Below are positions 1-7,314 of a DNA stretch of 12,290 nt, in pieces. The stretch spans positions 1-12,290 of the forward strand of contig JAGYMO010000090.1 of the NCBI GenBank assembly GCA_018400255.1. Reading direction: 5' to 3'. The stretch comes from Deltaproteobacteria bacterium. Lineage in GTDB: Bacteria; Desulfobacterota; DSM-4660; Desulfatiglandales; B25-G16. Position 1 is the first letter of the stretch. Each line of letters starts with the position of its first letter. Under the pieces are notes generated by a model. That model saw only the letters and a program-made list of their open reading frames with translations, had not been told where the DNA came from and made no database searches. The position numbers were made by a program, and so were the translations under genes.

Positions 1-80
1 TCTCCCAATTTCTATTTTCAAATTTCAAGTTTCAAGCCGTGAACGGCTACCAATAATCTAAATGCATACAATTATTCCTT
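1..80. repeat. AT-rich TTTCAAG repeats with a short palindrome
   Basis: This stretch lies beyond the 3' end of the SfsA gene. It contains consecutive near-identical heptamers (TTTTCAAA, TTTCAAG, TTTCAAG at about 16-36). They are followed by the inverted repeat AGCCGT-GA-ACGGCT at 35-48 (6-bp arms, 2-base spacer). From memory, TTTCAAG-rich strings next to a CCGTGAACGG palindrome resemble dispersed intergenic repeats seen in Desulfobacterota and Nitrospirota genomes, but that resemblance is unchecked. No T-run follows the palindrome on the minus strand side where SfsA transcription would exit, so I do not call it a terminator. Confidence 0.35.
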
Positions 81-1238
81 TCAGGGATGGCCCATTCTAA
101 ATCCCTGCAGAACGGCATGAAATGACTTCATGTCAAGCGGATTATCTCTCGTATAAAATAAATGGGTTGGGCAGCGACAATCTGAGGAGCCAAAGCCAGG
201 ATGACTTTGGTTCATTATAGTGGACAAGGCCGTTGCGATTTCACATTCTATTCTTTTCGAGGACCTGATCGGAATAGGGATTATTTTCTCCACGTTATTC
301 AAAAGATAATCAATATGCCAGTACACCTTTTTCCTCTTTCTCACATGCCTTTCAATCCTTGAACGTAGGCTGTTCATAGCTGAACCAACATATATATAGC
401 ATCCTTTATTAAACTCCAATTGGCCTAATTTGCCAATAGTAATGCGCCTTTTTTTATCTACACGTAAGATCAAGAGATAACTTCCCTTGTCCTTTGCCTC
501 TTTTTCTATATGTCCCCATGGAATCTCCAATGGTTTTATTGTCTCGCTGATAGTTAAATCAGGATTCCACCCTATTGCCACGGCAGCAATATTTAAATAA
601 TTTCTTGATTTGATCAGGGCTATGCTGAAATCATAATCAGTATGAAAGTCCGGCATAAACCATTTTACATCAAGGCAATGCACAAGAAAAAGTATGGAGC
701 ATTTGACCCCATTTTTACCCATTTGAGCAAGTTCAAGTATATGTTTTTTCCCTCTCTCAGTAATGGCATCAGGAAACATTGCCACGTCGTTTCCAAACAG
801 GGTACATGATTTTACCTCTAAATAGTGATCCTGTTGGTTTTCATTCAAGAGAAAATCAAACCTGCTATTGCCTCGTGAGATCTCCTCTTTTACTATATCT
901 GCATCCGTTAGAGGGGGTAGTAATTTTTCCTCTATTAGATATTTGGCCACTTTGTTTGTTAGTTGGGTGTGAAGGAAAACAATAGAGCTATCTTTCTGAA
1001 CAGCTAGAACAGTGTATTGTGTTTTCCGTGCGGCATAGGAGGTAGTGTTCCTCATTCTGCACAGGCTAATAAAGAGGGTACTGTTTGGTAAAAGTAATTC
1101 CCAGAGTCTTCCAGGGTTTGGTAAGTGTGCCTTGATTGTTTTATTGTGATGGATTGAACATGTGACGATGAACCTGTTTTCTCTCTTAAGAAATTTAGCC
1201 TTAATTATTTCGCCGAAATATATAGGAAAATTTCTCAC
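81..1238 (-). CDS. sfsA: SfsA nuclease domain fused to a C-terminal GIY-YIG (DUF123) domain
   Basis: This is a 385-residue two-domain protein, much longer than stand-alone SfsA (about 235 residues). Residues 1-235 are SfsA-like: an N-terminal OB-like part with HLPNPGRL (38-45), then a PD-(D/E)xK nuclease core with RFDF (126-129, D128), LEVKS (140-144, E141 and K143) and the family signature FPDAITERG (155-163). SfsA was first described as a maltose-gene regulator and is now regarded as a DNA/RNA nuclease. Residues about 250-363 match DUF123, a GIY-YIG-related family: GSYLL (252-256), YIYVGSA (281-287), RIERH (294-298), YWHIDYLL (306-313), ECEIA (331-335) and GFGSSDCRCPTHLF (348-361). Translation starts at GTG (1236-1238) with only a weak ribosome site, but the N-terminus aligns with the expected SfsA start. 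The gene follows msbA after a 60-base gap and is probably last in that operon. The domain identities are strong; the cellular substrate is unknown. Confidence 0.9.
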   Translation of the reverse strand: MRNFPIYFGEIIKAKFLKRENRFIVTCSIHHNKTIKAHLPNPGRLWELLLPNSTLFISLCRMRNTTSYAARKTQYTVLAVQKDSSIVFLHTQLTNKVAKYLIEEKLLPPLTDADIVKEEISRGNSRFDFLLNENQQDHYLEVKSCTLFGNDVAMFPDAITERGKKHILELAQMGKNGVKCSILFLVHCLDVKWFMPDFHTDYDFSIALIKSRNYLNIAAVAIGWNPDLTISETIKPLEIPWGHIEKEAKDKGSYLLILRVDKKRRITIGKLGQLEFNKGCYIYVGSAMNSLRSRIERHVRKRKKVYWHIDYLLNNVEKIIPIPIRSSKRIECEIATALSTIMNQSHPGFGSSDCRCPTHLFYTRDNPLDMKSFHAVLQGFRMGHP

Positions 1239-1298
1239 AGGTTAATTCTTTTTTAATCCTTCATATTATTTCCCATCCTCTATAAGGTAACTCTCGGA

Positions 1299-3113
1299 TT
1301 ATGTCCTGAACTGGATGCCATAAAGGTTTTTATATTTTCCGCTTGCCCTAAGAAGTTCATCGTGCGTTCCCGATTCTACAATTCTTCCCTCATCTATGAC
1401 ATAGATCTTATGGGATTTTTTGATAGTATTGAGGCGATGGGAAATAATTAATATAGTTTTTTTATTAAAAAAATTTTCCAATGCATCCTGTATAAGCAAT
1501 TCACTCTCAGGGTCAAGGGCAGATGCGGGTTCATCAAGAATCATGATCGCAGGATCTTTGAGTATGGCCCGGGCTATAGCAATTCGTTGTCTCTGACCTC
1601 CGGATAGGAGCGCTCCCCTGTCTCCCACAATTGTTTCATATCCATCTGGAAGGGTTATAATAAAATTGTGAGCTTGAGCAAGCTTTGCTGCGTTTTCAAT
1701 GTCCTCTCTTGTGTAATTCCCTTTGTTGTAGTTTATGTTATTGGCTATGGTATCGTGAAACAGTAAGCTTTCCTGGCCTACGATACTAATTTGATCTCTA
1801 ACTGATTCAATAGTCGCATCTCTGATGTCTATTCCGTCTATGATTATAGAGCCTTCATTCACATCATAGAATCTTGGGAGCAGGTCTAAAAGGGTGCTCT
1901 TACCCGCCCCTGTTGGGCCTACGAAGGCAACTGTCTCCCCTGTATGAACTTTAAAGGATATGTCAGTTAAAACCATTTTGTCCGGCCTATAACCAAAACT
2001 GACGTGAGAGAATTCGATAGTATTCTTGAATTTCGGGATAGGCCTTGCTTTTGGCTTATCCTGTATACTGGGCACTGTACCCATAATGTCGAAAAGCCTT
2101 GTCGTTGCTCCTTGAAGGGTCTTTAAATTGTTATTTATCCTGGCAAGTTCCTTTATGGGTTTATAGGCCGCTGCATAGGCGTAGAGCATAGCAACAATCT
2201 CACCTAAAGTATGATTGAAGTAAACCTTTCCTATTATTAAAATTAGGGGAAGCATTAAAAAAAGTGTGGAATCCATCATAGGTCCCATGCCCAGTCTATA
2301 TCTATTCCAGTGCATAACTTTTTTGTACAGATTTTCAGCAAGGGATCTAAATTTCCTGGATTCATATTGGCCCATGCAGAATCCCTTAATTACCTTAAGT
2401 AATAAGAGAATCTCCTGGTAGCTTGATGTTACCTCCGCCGTTGCATCTTGTACCCTGGCTGAATGCTTTTTAATCTTTCGCCCAAATATCCTAATCAGGC
2501 TCACAATAATAGGTGCTACAATAATGGTGATTAACGTCAACCTCCAGTTCATAAAAAAGAGATAGATAAGAAATACAATTGTCGTCAAAGGCTGCCTTAT
2601 AAGCCCTATTATAACATTGCCTATATTGGCCTGCATAACTGTAAGGTCCGCGGTAGCCCTTGCAATGAGCTCTCCAATTTTACGTTTATGATAGAAGGAC
2701 AACGGTAGGGAAATGAATTTCTGAGCCAGCTCAACCCTGAGCTCCCTGATGGATCGATTTGAAAACGCTACTGCGGCCAGCTCCCCGAAATAGATAGTAG
2801 CTGATTTAAGGACAACAGAGATGAAGGCAACAGCGGTGAGGATAACAAGTAGACCATTTGGTGTTATATGGCTAACGAGAACTAACTCTGTTCTTTTAAA
2901 TGAAAGCGGATATTGAAACGTAATCCAGGGTATTTTCCAGTCAACAGGATCATTCGTCATTTTCATGCCCTCATCTACAAAGGGCTGAAGGAGGTATACA
3001 GGTATAATAATAAGAAGGGAAGACAGGGCGGTCAGGATTATTGCCAGCGTTATCAACCTTTTATGAGGGCTGATGTAACCGGCAATATCCTTACCAAGGA
3101 TTTTTTTAAACAT
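1299..3113 (-). CDS. msbA: MsbA-like lipid A/lipid exporter, ABC half-transporter (permease fused to ATPase)
   Basis: A 604-residue half-transporter expected to work as a homodimer in the inner membrane, flipping lipid A-core or a related lipid outward. Residues 1-330 form the membrane domain, with hydrophobic segments near 19-43, 86-110, 165-205 and 280-315. The ATPase domain follows: Walker A GPTGAGKST (399-407), Q-loop near Q447, signature LSGGQ (503-507), Walker B IMILDEP (523-529) with catalytic E528, D-loop SALD, and switch H559. These features mark a functional type IV ABC exporter; MsbA is the best fit among it and the multidrug/peptide exporters. The first outer loop (about 47-82) is longer than in E. 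coli MsbA (582 residues). The ATG lies only 4 bases after the acyl-CoA dehydrogenase stop codon with no clear Shine-Dalgarno, suggesting translational coupling. The lipid substrate is an inference from the family and from an LpxL homologue nearby. Confidence 0.88.
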   Translation of the reverse strand: MFKKILGKDIAGYISPHKRLITLAIILTALSSLLIIIPVYLLQPFVDEGMKMTNDPVDWKIPWITFQYPLSFKRTELVLVSHITPNGLLVILTAVAFISVVLKSATIYFGELAAVAFSNRSIRELRVELAQKFISLPLSFYHKRKIGELIARATADLTVMQANIGNVIIGLIRQPLTTIVFLIYLFFMNWRLTLITIIVAPIIVSLIRIFGRKIKKHSARVQDATAEVTSSYQEILLLLKVIKGFCMGQYESRKFRSLAENLYKKVMHWNRYRLGMGPMMDSTLFLMLPLILIIGKVYFNHTLGEIVAMLYAYAAAYKPIKELARINNNLKTLQGATTRLFDIMGTVPSIQDKPKARPIPKFKNTIEFSHVSFGYRPDKMVLTDISFKVHTGETVAFVGPTGAGKSTLLDLLPRFYDVNEGSIIIDGIDIRDATIESVRDQISIVGQESLLFHDTIANNINYNKGNYTREDIENAAKLAQAHNFIITLPDGYETIVGDRGALLSGGQRQRIAIARAILKDPAIMILDEPASALDPESELLIQDALENFFNKKTILIISHRLNTIKKSHKIYVIDEGRIVESGTHDELLRASGKYKNLYGIQFRT

Positions 3114-3117
3114 ATGA

Positions 3118-4269
3118 TTAAACAGCGTTTATTAAGCGGGAGATTACTATTCTCTGAACCTCACTGGTTCCTTCTCCAATCTCTAATAACTTATGGTCTC
3201 TATAAAATCTTTCAACATCATACTCTTTCATTAATCCATACCCACCATGGAGTTGCACTGCGTGGTCTACGCATCTACCCATAACCTCAGAACAATATAG
3301 TTTGGCCATGGCAGCATATTTTCCAAACGGCTTCTCGTTATCTCTTAGCCAGCAGGCCTTATAGAGAATAAGTCTAGCGCATTCAATTTCTGTAGCCATG
3401 TCTGCCAATTTAAAGGCATTGACCTGAAAGGAAGAGATCGTTTTTCCGAACTGTGTTCTTTCCTTGGCATATTTTATGGCCAAATCATAGGCACCTTGGG
3501 CCCCCCCTAAGCCCATTGCTCCTATGGAAAGCCTGCCCCCGTCAAGTGTCGCAAGCATTTGGTGGAAGCCATTACCTACTGGGCCAAGAAGGTTTTCTTT
3601 CGGTACACGACAGTCTTCAAAATAAATTTCGCTCGTATTTGACGCACGCCACATAAGCTTTCCATGCATAACCCTGGTTTCAAGCCCTGGGGTACCCTTC
3701 TCAACAATGATAGAGGTAAGTTCCGGATGGCCATTTTCTCTATTTCCTGTTTTGCAAAGGGCAATAATTCCCTCGCTAATATCAGTGGATGCGTTTGTTA
3801 TGAATATCTTGCTTCCATTTATCACCCACTCATCCCCTATAAGTTCTGCGGTAGTTTGACTGTGTCCGGCATCCGATCCCGCGTTGGGTTCTGTTAACCC
3901 AAAAGCCCAAAGACTCTCGCCTCTGCAGGCCTTTGGGAGGTATTTGTTTTTTTGATCCTCATTTCCATAATAATAAAGAGGTCCAATGCCAAGAGAGTTA
4001 CCTGCCGCAACTGTGGCAGCATGAGAGCCATCAATCCTTGCAATTTCCTCAGTAGCAATAATGTATGACACGTAATCCATGCCCTGACCACCGTATTTAT
4101 CACTTACAAACATACCAAATAGGCCAAGGTCTGCCATTGCCTTCATTGTATCATAAGAAAATTCCTCCTTATCATCCAATTCTCTGGCCACAGGTTTAAT
4201 TTCCTTCTCAGCAAAATCTCGTACCGACTTTCTTAATATATCATGCTCCATTGAGAGTGAAAAATCCAT
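3118..4269 (-). CDS. Acyl-CoA dehydrogenase
   Basis: A 383-residue FAD enzyme of the normal acyl-CoA dehydrogenase length, catalysing alpha-beta desaturation of an acyl-CoA and passing electrons to electron-transfer flavoprotein. The N-terminal helical domain (1-120) is followed by the beta domain with the family signature GLTEPNAGSDAG (124-135) and WVINGSKIFITNA (148-160). The C-terminal helical domain has RTQFGK (271-276), QLHGGYGLMKEY (339-350) and GEGTSEVQR (365-373). E366 sits at the catalytic-base position used by short/medium-chain members (Glu376 of human MCAD). The sequence resembles butyryl-/short-chain enzymes, but chain length cannot be fixed from sequence by eye; a glutaryl- or aromatic-type substrate is possible. 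The start ATG has a good ribosome site, TAGGAG, 5 bases upstream (4275-4280). No etfAB, thiolase or CoA ligase lies in the window. It is the first gene of the packed dehydrogenase-msbA-sfsA unit. Confidence 0.93.
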   Translation of the reverse strand: MDFSLSMEHDILRKSVRDFAEKEIKPVARELDDKEEFSYDTMKAMADLGLFGMFVSDKYGGQGMDYVSYIIATEEIARIDGSHAATVAAGNSLGIGPLYYYGNEDQKNKYLPKACRGESLWAFGLTEPNAGSDAGHSQTTAELIGDEWVINGSKIFITNASTDISEGIIALCKTGNRENGHPELTSIIVEKGTPGLETRVMHGKLMWRASNTSEIYFEDCRVPKENLLGPVGNGFHQMLATLDGGRLSIGAMGLGGAQGAYDLAIKYAKERTQFGKTISSFQVNAFKLADMATEIECARLILYKACWLRDNEKPFGKYAAMAKLYCSEVMGRCVDHAVQLHGGYGLMKEYDVERFYRDHKLLEIGEGTSEVQRIVISRLINAV

Positions 4270-4475
4270 AACAACTCCTATCCTTTAAATTTTAGCTATT
4301 TATAGTATCAGATTTTTATTTTCCTTTACCATTTTGATATTAAATCGGTCAAGCTAAAAACTCTATGCTGTTTTACAGGGTTAAAAATCACCATGTATCT
4401 TGTTGCTAAAACAAGCCAGCTTCCTTTATGCCTTCCAGCGATCTTTATAGAAACCGTATATAAGAATTTTGAGAC
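4270..4475. other. Intergenic spacer upstream of the acyl-CoA dehydrogenase, AT-rich, with a small hairpin
   Basis: This gap separates the flavoprotein stop (4476) from the dehydrogenase start (4269), both read on the minus strand. It contains the perfect short inverted repeat CTTGTT-GCTAA-AACAAG (4399-4415); on the minus strand the next T-run lies about 11 bases away, so it is at best a weak terminator. It also holds the 11-mer ACAGGGTTAAA (4375-4385), which recurs upstream of the nitroreductase. The spacer is long enough for a promoter for the dehydrogenase-msbA-sfsA unit, but no convincing -35/-10 pair stands out. Confidence 0.4.
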
Positions 4476-6101
4476 CTAAATAGGCACAACCTCGAGCTTC
4501 ATACCAGATCCCTCCTTGCGTATAAATATATTTTTAAGCCAATTATCATTGTCTTCTTTTGGATAGTCCTCTCTATAGTGCGCCCCTCTACTCTCTTTTC
4601 TAACCAAAGCCGCCCTACATACCATTTCACTAATAAGAAGCATGTTTTTCAACTCAAGGGACTTTATCAACGCACTTCTATCTCTAACATAAAGGTCAGG
4701 AACGCATGAATTTAGCTCTTTTATTGTATTCAACGCCCTTTCCATACCTTTCTTATTTCTTATAATCCCCACGTTTCCCCACATTATCTCCTTAAGCGAT
4801 AGCCGCAGGTCCTTTGTATCTCTATGTCCGTTAAAATATGATGCCTCAATCCTACGCTCTTCTTTGAGCAGCTCCTTCTCCGGAAATTTTGGTCTTTTAA
4901 CCTTTAAGGCCGTTTTTGCAGCATTTTCACCGGCTACGACCCCTAAGACAAAAACCTCCGCCAAGGCATTACCACCCAGGCGATTGGCGCCGTGTACCCC
5001 GGAGCATATCTCCCCTGCGGCAAATAGTCCTTGCACAGTGGTTTCCGCCTCTTCATTTATCACAATGCCCCCCATTGTAAAATGCGCAGTGGGGGAGACA
5101 ATAAGGCCATCTTTGTAACCATTTTTCATTGAAGGCAAAAAGGATGTAACCCTCTTTAAATCAGCCTCTTTAATTGTGCTAAGATCAAGCAAAACACCGT
5201 TTGAAATACTCCTTCCGTCAAGGATTTCCTTCATAATCGATCTTGACAGCCTATCCCTTGTCATCCGTAACGGGTCGCATAGTCCATATTTCACTAATAG
5301 ATCATCGCCGATAGAATTTTTCAGAACTGCCCCAGCATCAAATATAATTGCCTCATAAAGCAGTAATCTATTCCCCCTCTTACCCAGTGCTGTAGGATAA
5401 AATTGAACGAACTCCATATCCTTGATTGACAATCCAAGATTAAAGGCCAGCGCAAGCCCATCCCCTGTCATGCCTGACGCATTATTGTTGTGAAGATATA
5501 TCGGGGCAAAACCCCCTGTAGCAATTACAATGCTATTTGCTGTAATTGACAAAAAATTTCCCTTATAATCAATACCTGCTGCCGCTGCAATATGATCTTC
5601 TGAGGTGAAAAGTCTCGTTATAAATACGCCTTCCCCAAAACGCACTCCAGTCTTGATTGCATAATCCCTTAATGGAATGATCAAGTCTCTTCCTGTATGG
5701 TGTTCTCCTGCCACATGTCTTGGATAGCTGTGCCCGGGGGTATGCGTTACTCTTATCTTACCATCCTTTCTTGAAAATTTAACCCCGCATGCCTCTAAAA
5801 AATCTATCTGTTTAGGGGATCCCTCCGTCACTTTTCCGACAAGTCTCTTATCGTTTATATAGCGGCCCCCTTCAATAGTGTCTTTTGTATGCGCCTGTGG
5901 GCTGTCAAAAGAATTGCTCCAGCCGGTGGCTGCAGCGAAAACCCCCTTGGAGATGAACGTATTGTTTCCATATCCAATTCGAGATTTAGATACAATAAAA
6001 ACATCCGCGCCCTTTTCTCTCGCAGCAATAGCAGCTCGTATTCCAGCTCCCCCTCCACCTATAATCAGCACATCGCATGATATAATGTTATTTTTTATCA
6101 T
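4476..6101 (-). CDS. FAD-binding oxidoreductase, SdhA/FrdA/NadB-like flavoprotein
   Basis: About 541 residues, shorter than SdhA (near 590) and close to L-aspartate oxidase. Numbering here starts at the TTG one codon upstream of the chosen ATG (6099-6101). The Rossmann motif IIGGGGAGIRAA is at 14-25. The capping domain carries DRLSRSI (284-290), and the C-terminal FAD part has SPTAHFTMGGI (337-347), LFAAGEI (360-366) and GANRLGGNAL (372-381). A closing SRGAHYREDYP is typical of fumarate reductase/succinate dehydrogenase A subunits. Of the usual dicarboxylate-site residues, R283, H341 and R375 appear present, but the expected His in QFHPT is Tyr (QFYPT, Y236). The covalent-FAD histidine of SdhA/FrdA also seems absent (the segment reads GNNTF), so FAD is probably bound non-covalently. 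No iron-sulfur or membrane-anchor subunit is adjacent. The substrate is therefore open: a C4-dicarboxylate, L-aspartate or another enoate. A possible ribosome site AGGGAT lies at 6113-6118. Confidence 0.82.
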   Translation of the reverse strand: MIKNNIISCDVLIIGGGGAGIRAAIAAREKGADVFIVSKSRIGYGNNTFISKGVFAAATGWSNSFDSPQAHTKDTIEGGRYINDKRLVGKVTEGSPKQIDFLEACGVKFSRKDGKIRVTHTPGHSYPRHVAGEHHTGRDLIIPLRDYAIKTGVRFGEGVFITRLFTSEDHIAAAAGIDYKGNFLSITANSIVIATGGFAPIYLHNNNASGMTGDGLALAFNLGLSIKDMEFVQFYPTALGKRGNRLLLYEAIIFDAGAVLKNSIGDDLLVKYGLCDPLRMTRDRLSRSIMKEILDGRSISNGVLLDLSTIKEADLKRVTSFLPSMKNGYKDGLIVSPTAHFTMGGIVINEEAETTVQGLFAAGEICSGVHGANRLGGNALAEVFVLGVVAGENAAKTALKVKRPKFPEKELLKEERRIEASYFNGHRDTKDLRLSLKEIMWGNVGIIRNKKGMERALNTIKELNSCVPDLYVRDRSALIKSLELKNMLLISEMVCRAALVRKESRGAHYREDYPKEDNDNWLKNIFIRKEGSGMKLEVVPI

Positions 6102-6176
6102 CAATTAAAGCCATCCCTACAAATTTCAACAAACAAATCAGACTCACTGCTCCATTATCCCTTGGAAATTAGTGCC

Positions 6177-7058
6177 CTACCGTACCTGTGCTGCTATCAT
6201 ACCAGCCAGCATTAAAGCACATCCAACCAAATTACGGGGTGAAAGAATCTCACCCAGTATAATCCATCCTGCCAAGGCAGCAAACACCGTCTCAAGACTT
6301 AAGATAATAGCAACATGTGTCGGCGGGGCATATCTTTGCGCGACAACCTGCAACGTGTATGCAATGCCCACGGAAAAAATCCCTAAATAAAGGATAGGTA
6401 TAAATGCATCGTAAAGGCAAGCAAGGGTAAAGCTCTCGGTAAAAAATCCAATAAAAAGGCTTAAAAAAGAAACCACAGTATACTGAATAGATGCCAGCAC
6501 AATTGCATTGGCCTTAGGTGAAATGTAGTTAAGAATAATGATGTGGGCCGCCCAAAAAAATGCTCCAAACAATTCCCATAGGTCACCAGGTGCGAATGTG
6601 AAGGTCTCTGTTATGCTTAAAAGGTACAAGCCGATAGAAGCAAGAGATGCACCAATCCATCCCCCCCAGCTAGGGCGATGCCCCAAAAACAGCCCCATAA
6701 TAGGAACGATAATGACATAAAGCCCTGTTATAAACCCTGCCTTTCCAGCTGTAGTATAAATAAGACCAATTTGCTGAAGTGTTGCACCGGAAAACAGTGC
6801 CAGTCCTGCTAATATTCCACCAGCAATTGCAGGGAGGCTTACCACAGAGGTGATTTTACCTCCCCGTTCCTCAGCCCGGGGTTTCTTCTGCATTATCGCA
6901 AGGGGAAGTAAAACCATAGCGCCCAAGGCAAATCTCAGACCGTTAAAGGTGAGTGGCCCTAAATAGTTCATTCCCACCCTCTGGGCAACAAAGGCAGTTC
7001 CCCAGATTAAAGCTGTAATCAACAGGAGGGCATTTGCCTTATAAACTTGTTTATCCAA
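6177..7058 (-). CDS. DMT-superfamily permease with two EamA domains
   Basis: A 293-residue, very hydrophobic protein with about ten predicted membrane helices arranged as two EamA repeats (roughly 8-145 and 155-292), the normal size for this family of inner-membrane metabolite exporters. Diagnostic stretches are LIWGTAFVAQRVG near residues 18-30 in the first helix and SLETVFAALAGWIILGE followed by GCALMLAGM near the C-terminus. The substrate (amino acid, nucleoside or drug) cannot be deduced. Translation appears to start at TTG (7056-7058): the next Met, at residue 30, would delete the first helix, and an AAAGAGAA purine tract (7066-7073) lies upstream. The flavoprotein gene follows 75 bases downstream on the same strand, so co-transcription is possible. 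A plausible promoter lies at 7091-7118. Confidence 0.88.
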   Translation of the reverse strand: MDKQVYKANALLLITALIWGTAFVAQRVGMNYLGPLTFNGLRFALGAMVLLPLAIMQKKPRAEERGGKITSVVSLPAIAGGILAGLALFSGATLQQIGLIYTTAGKAGFITGLYVIIVPIMGLFLGHRPSWGGWIGASLASIGLYLLSITETFTFAPGDLWELFGAFFWAAHIIILNYISPKANAIVLASIQYTVVSFLSLFIGFFTESFTLACLYDAFIPILYLGIFSVGIAYTLQVVAQRYAPPTHVAIILSLETVFAALAGWIILGEILSPRNLVGCALMLAGMIAAQVR

Positions 7059-7090
7059 AATATATTCTCTTTAAAGATACTTTGCTTCTC

Positions 7091-7118
7091 ATTATCTGTA
7101 TTCCTTGAACCTTTACAA
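7091..7118 (-). promoter_or_regulatory. Predicted sigma-70-type promoter for the EamA permease
   Basis: Reading the minus strand, TTGTAA (7113-7118; 4/6 match to TTGACA) is followed after 16 bases by GATAAT (7091-7096; 5/6 match to TATAAT). Transcription would begin near 7084, giving a leader of about 25 bases before the TTG start at 7058, with the purine tract at 7066-7073 as ribosome site. The placement is consistent, but the call rests on sequence match alone. Confidence 0.42.
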
Positions 7119-7249
7119 GCCAAAAGTGAAACATTTTCTTAGAAATTGAATTAACTAACAACCATCACGCCTGTAATTATCGAACTAAACAGGCATTTGC
7201 TTTATGTTTTGTCATAAGAAAAAGAATTGCTGTGCCTGCTTGTTCAATA

Positions 7250-7278
7250 TTGACCTGGTAGTATTTAACTGGTAAATA
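7250..7278 (+). promoter_or_regulatory. Predicted promoter for the LpxL-family acyltransferase
   Basis: TTGACC (7250-7255; 5/6 match to the -35 consensus) is followed after exactly 17 bases by TAAATA (7273-7278; 3/6 match to the -10 consensus). The start point would be near 7285, leaving a leader of about 30 bases that includes the AAGGA ribosome site (7301-7305) and the ATG at 7315. The spacer and -10 lie inside a perfect palindrome, which strengthens the idea that this is a controlled promoter. The -10 match is only moderate. Confidence 0.42.
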
Positions 7279-7285
7279 CTACCAG
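7255..7285. promoter_or_regulatory. Operator-like perfect palindrome, 13-bp arms
   Basis: CTGGTAGTATTTA (7255-7267) and its exact reverse complement TAAATACTACCAG (7273-7285) flank the 5-base centre ACTGG. A second, nested palindrome reuses the right arm: ACTGGTA (7268-7274), AATAC, TACCAGT (7280-7286). The half-site CTGGTA therefore occurs three times: direct at 7255 and 7269, inverted at 7280. AATATT blocks (7246-7251 and 7287-7292) flank the whole. It covers the spacer and -10 of the predicted acyltransferase promoter. No T-run follows, which argues against a terminator. The best reading is a repressor operator, with two alternative RNA hairpins as the other possibility. No regulator gene is visible in the window. 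Confidence 0.6.
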
Positions 7286-7314
7286 TAATATTGTATCGAA
7301 AAGGATGTATTTTT

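Noticed and set aside
4399..4415. CTTGTT-GCTAA-AACAAG stem as terminator of the flavoprotein gene
   Set aside because: The stem is short and the nearest T-run on the minus strand is about 11 bases away, too far for a normal intrinsic terminator.
7169..7194. GCCTGT/ACAGGC inverted repeat in the divergent promoter gap
   Set aside because: The 6-bp arms around a 14-base loop are within chance expectation, and it does not align with either predicted promoter.
7291..7314. TTG at 7291 as an upstream start for the acyltransferase
   Set aside because: It would put the start next to the predicted transcription start without a ribosome site. ATG at 7315 has AAGGA 9 bases upstream and begins right at the hydrophobic anchor.
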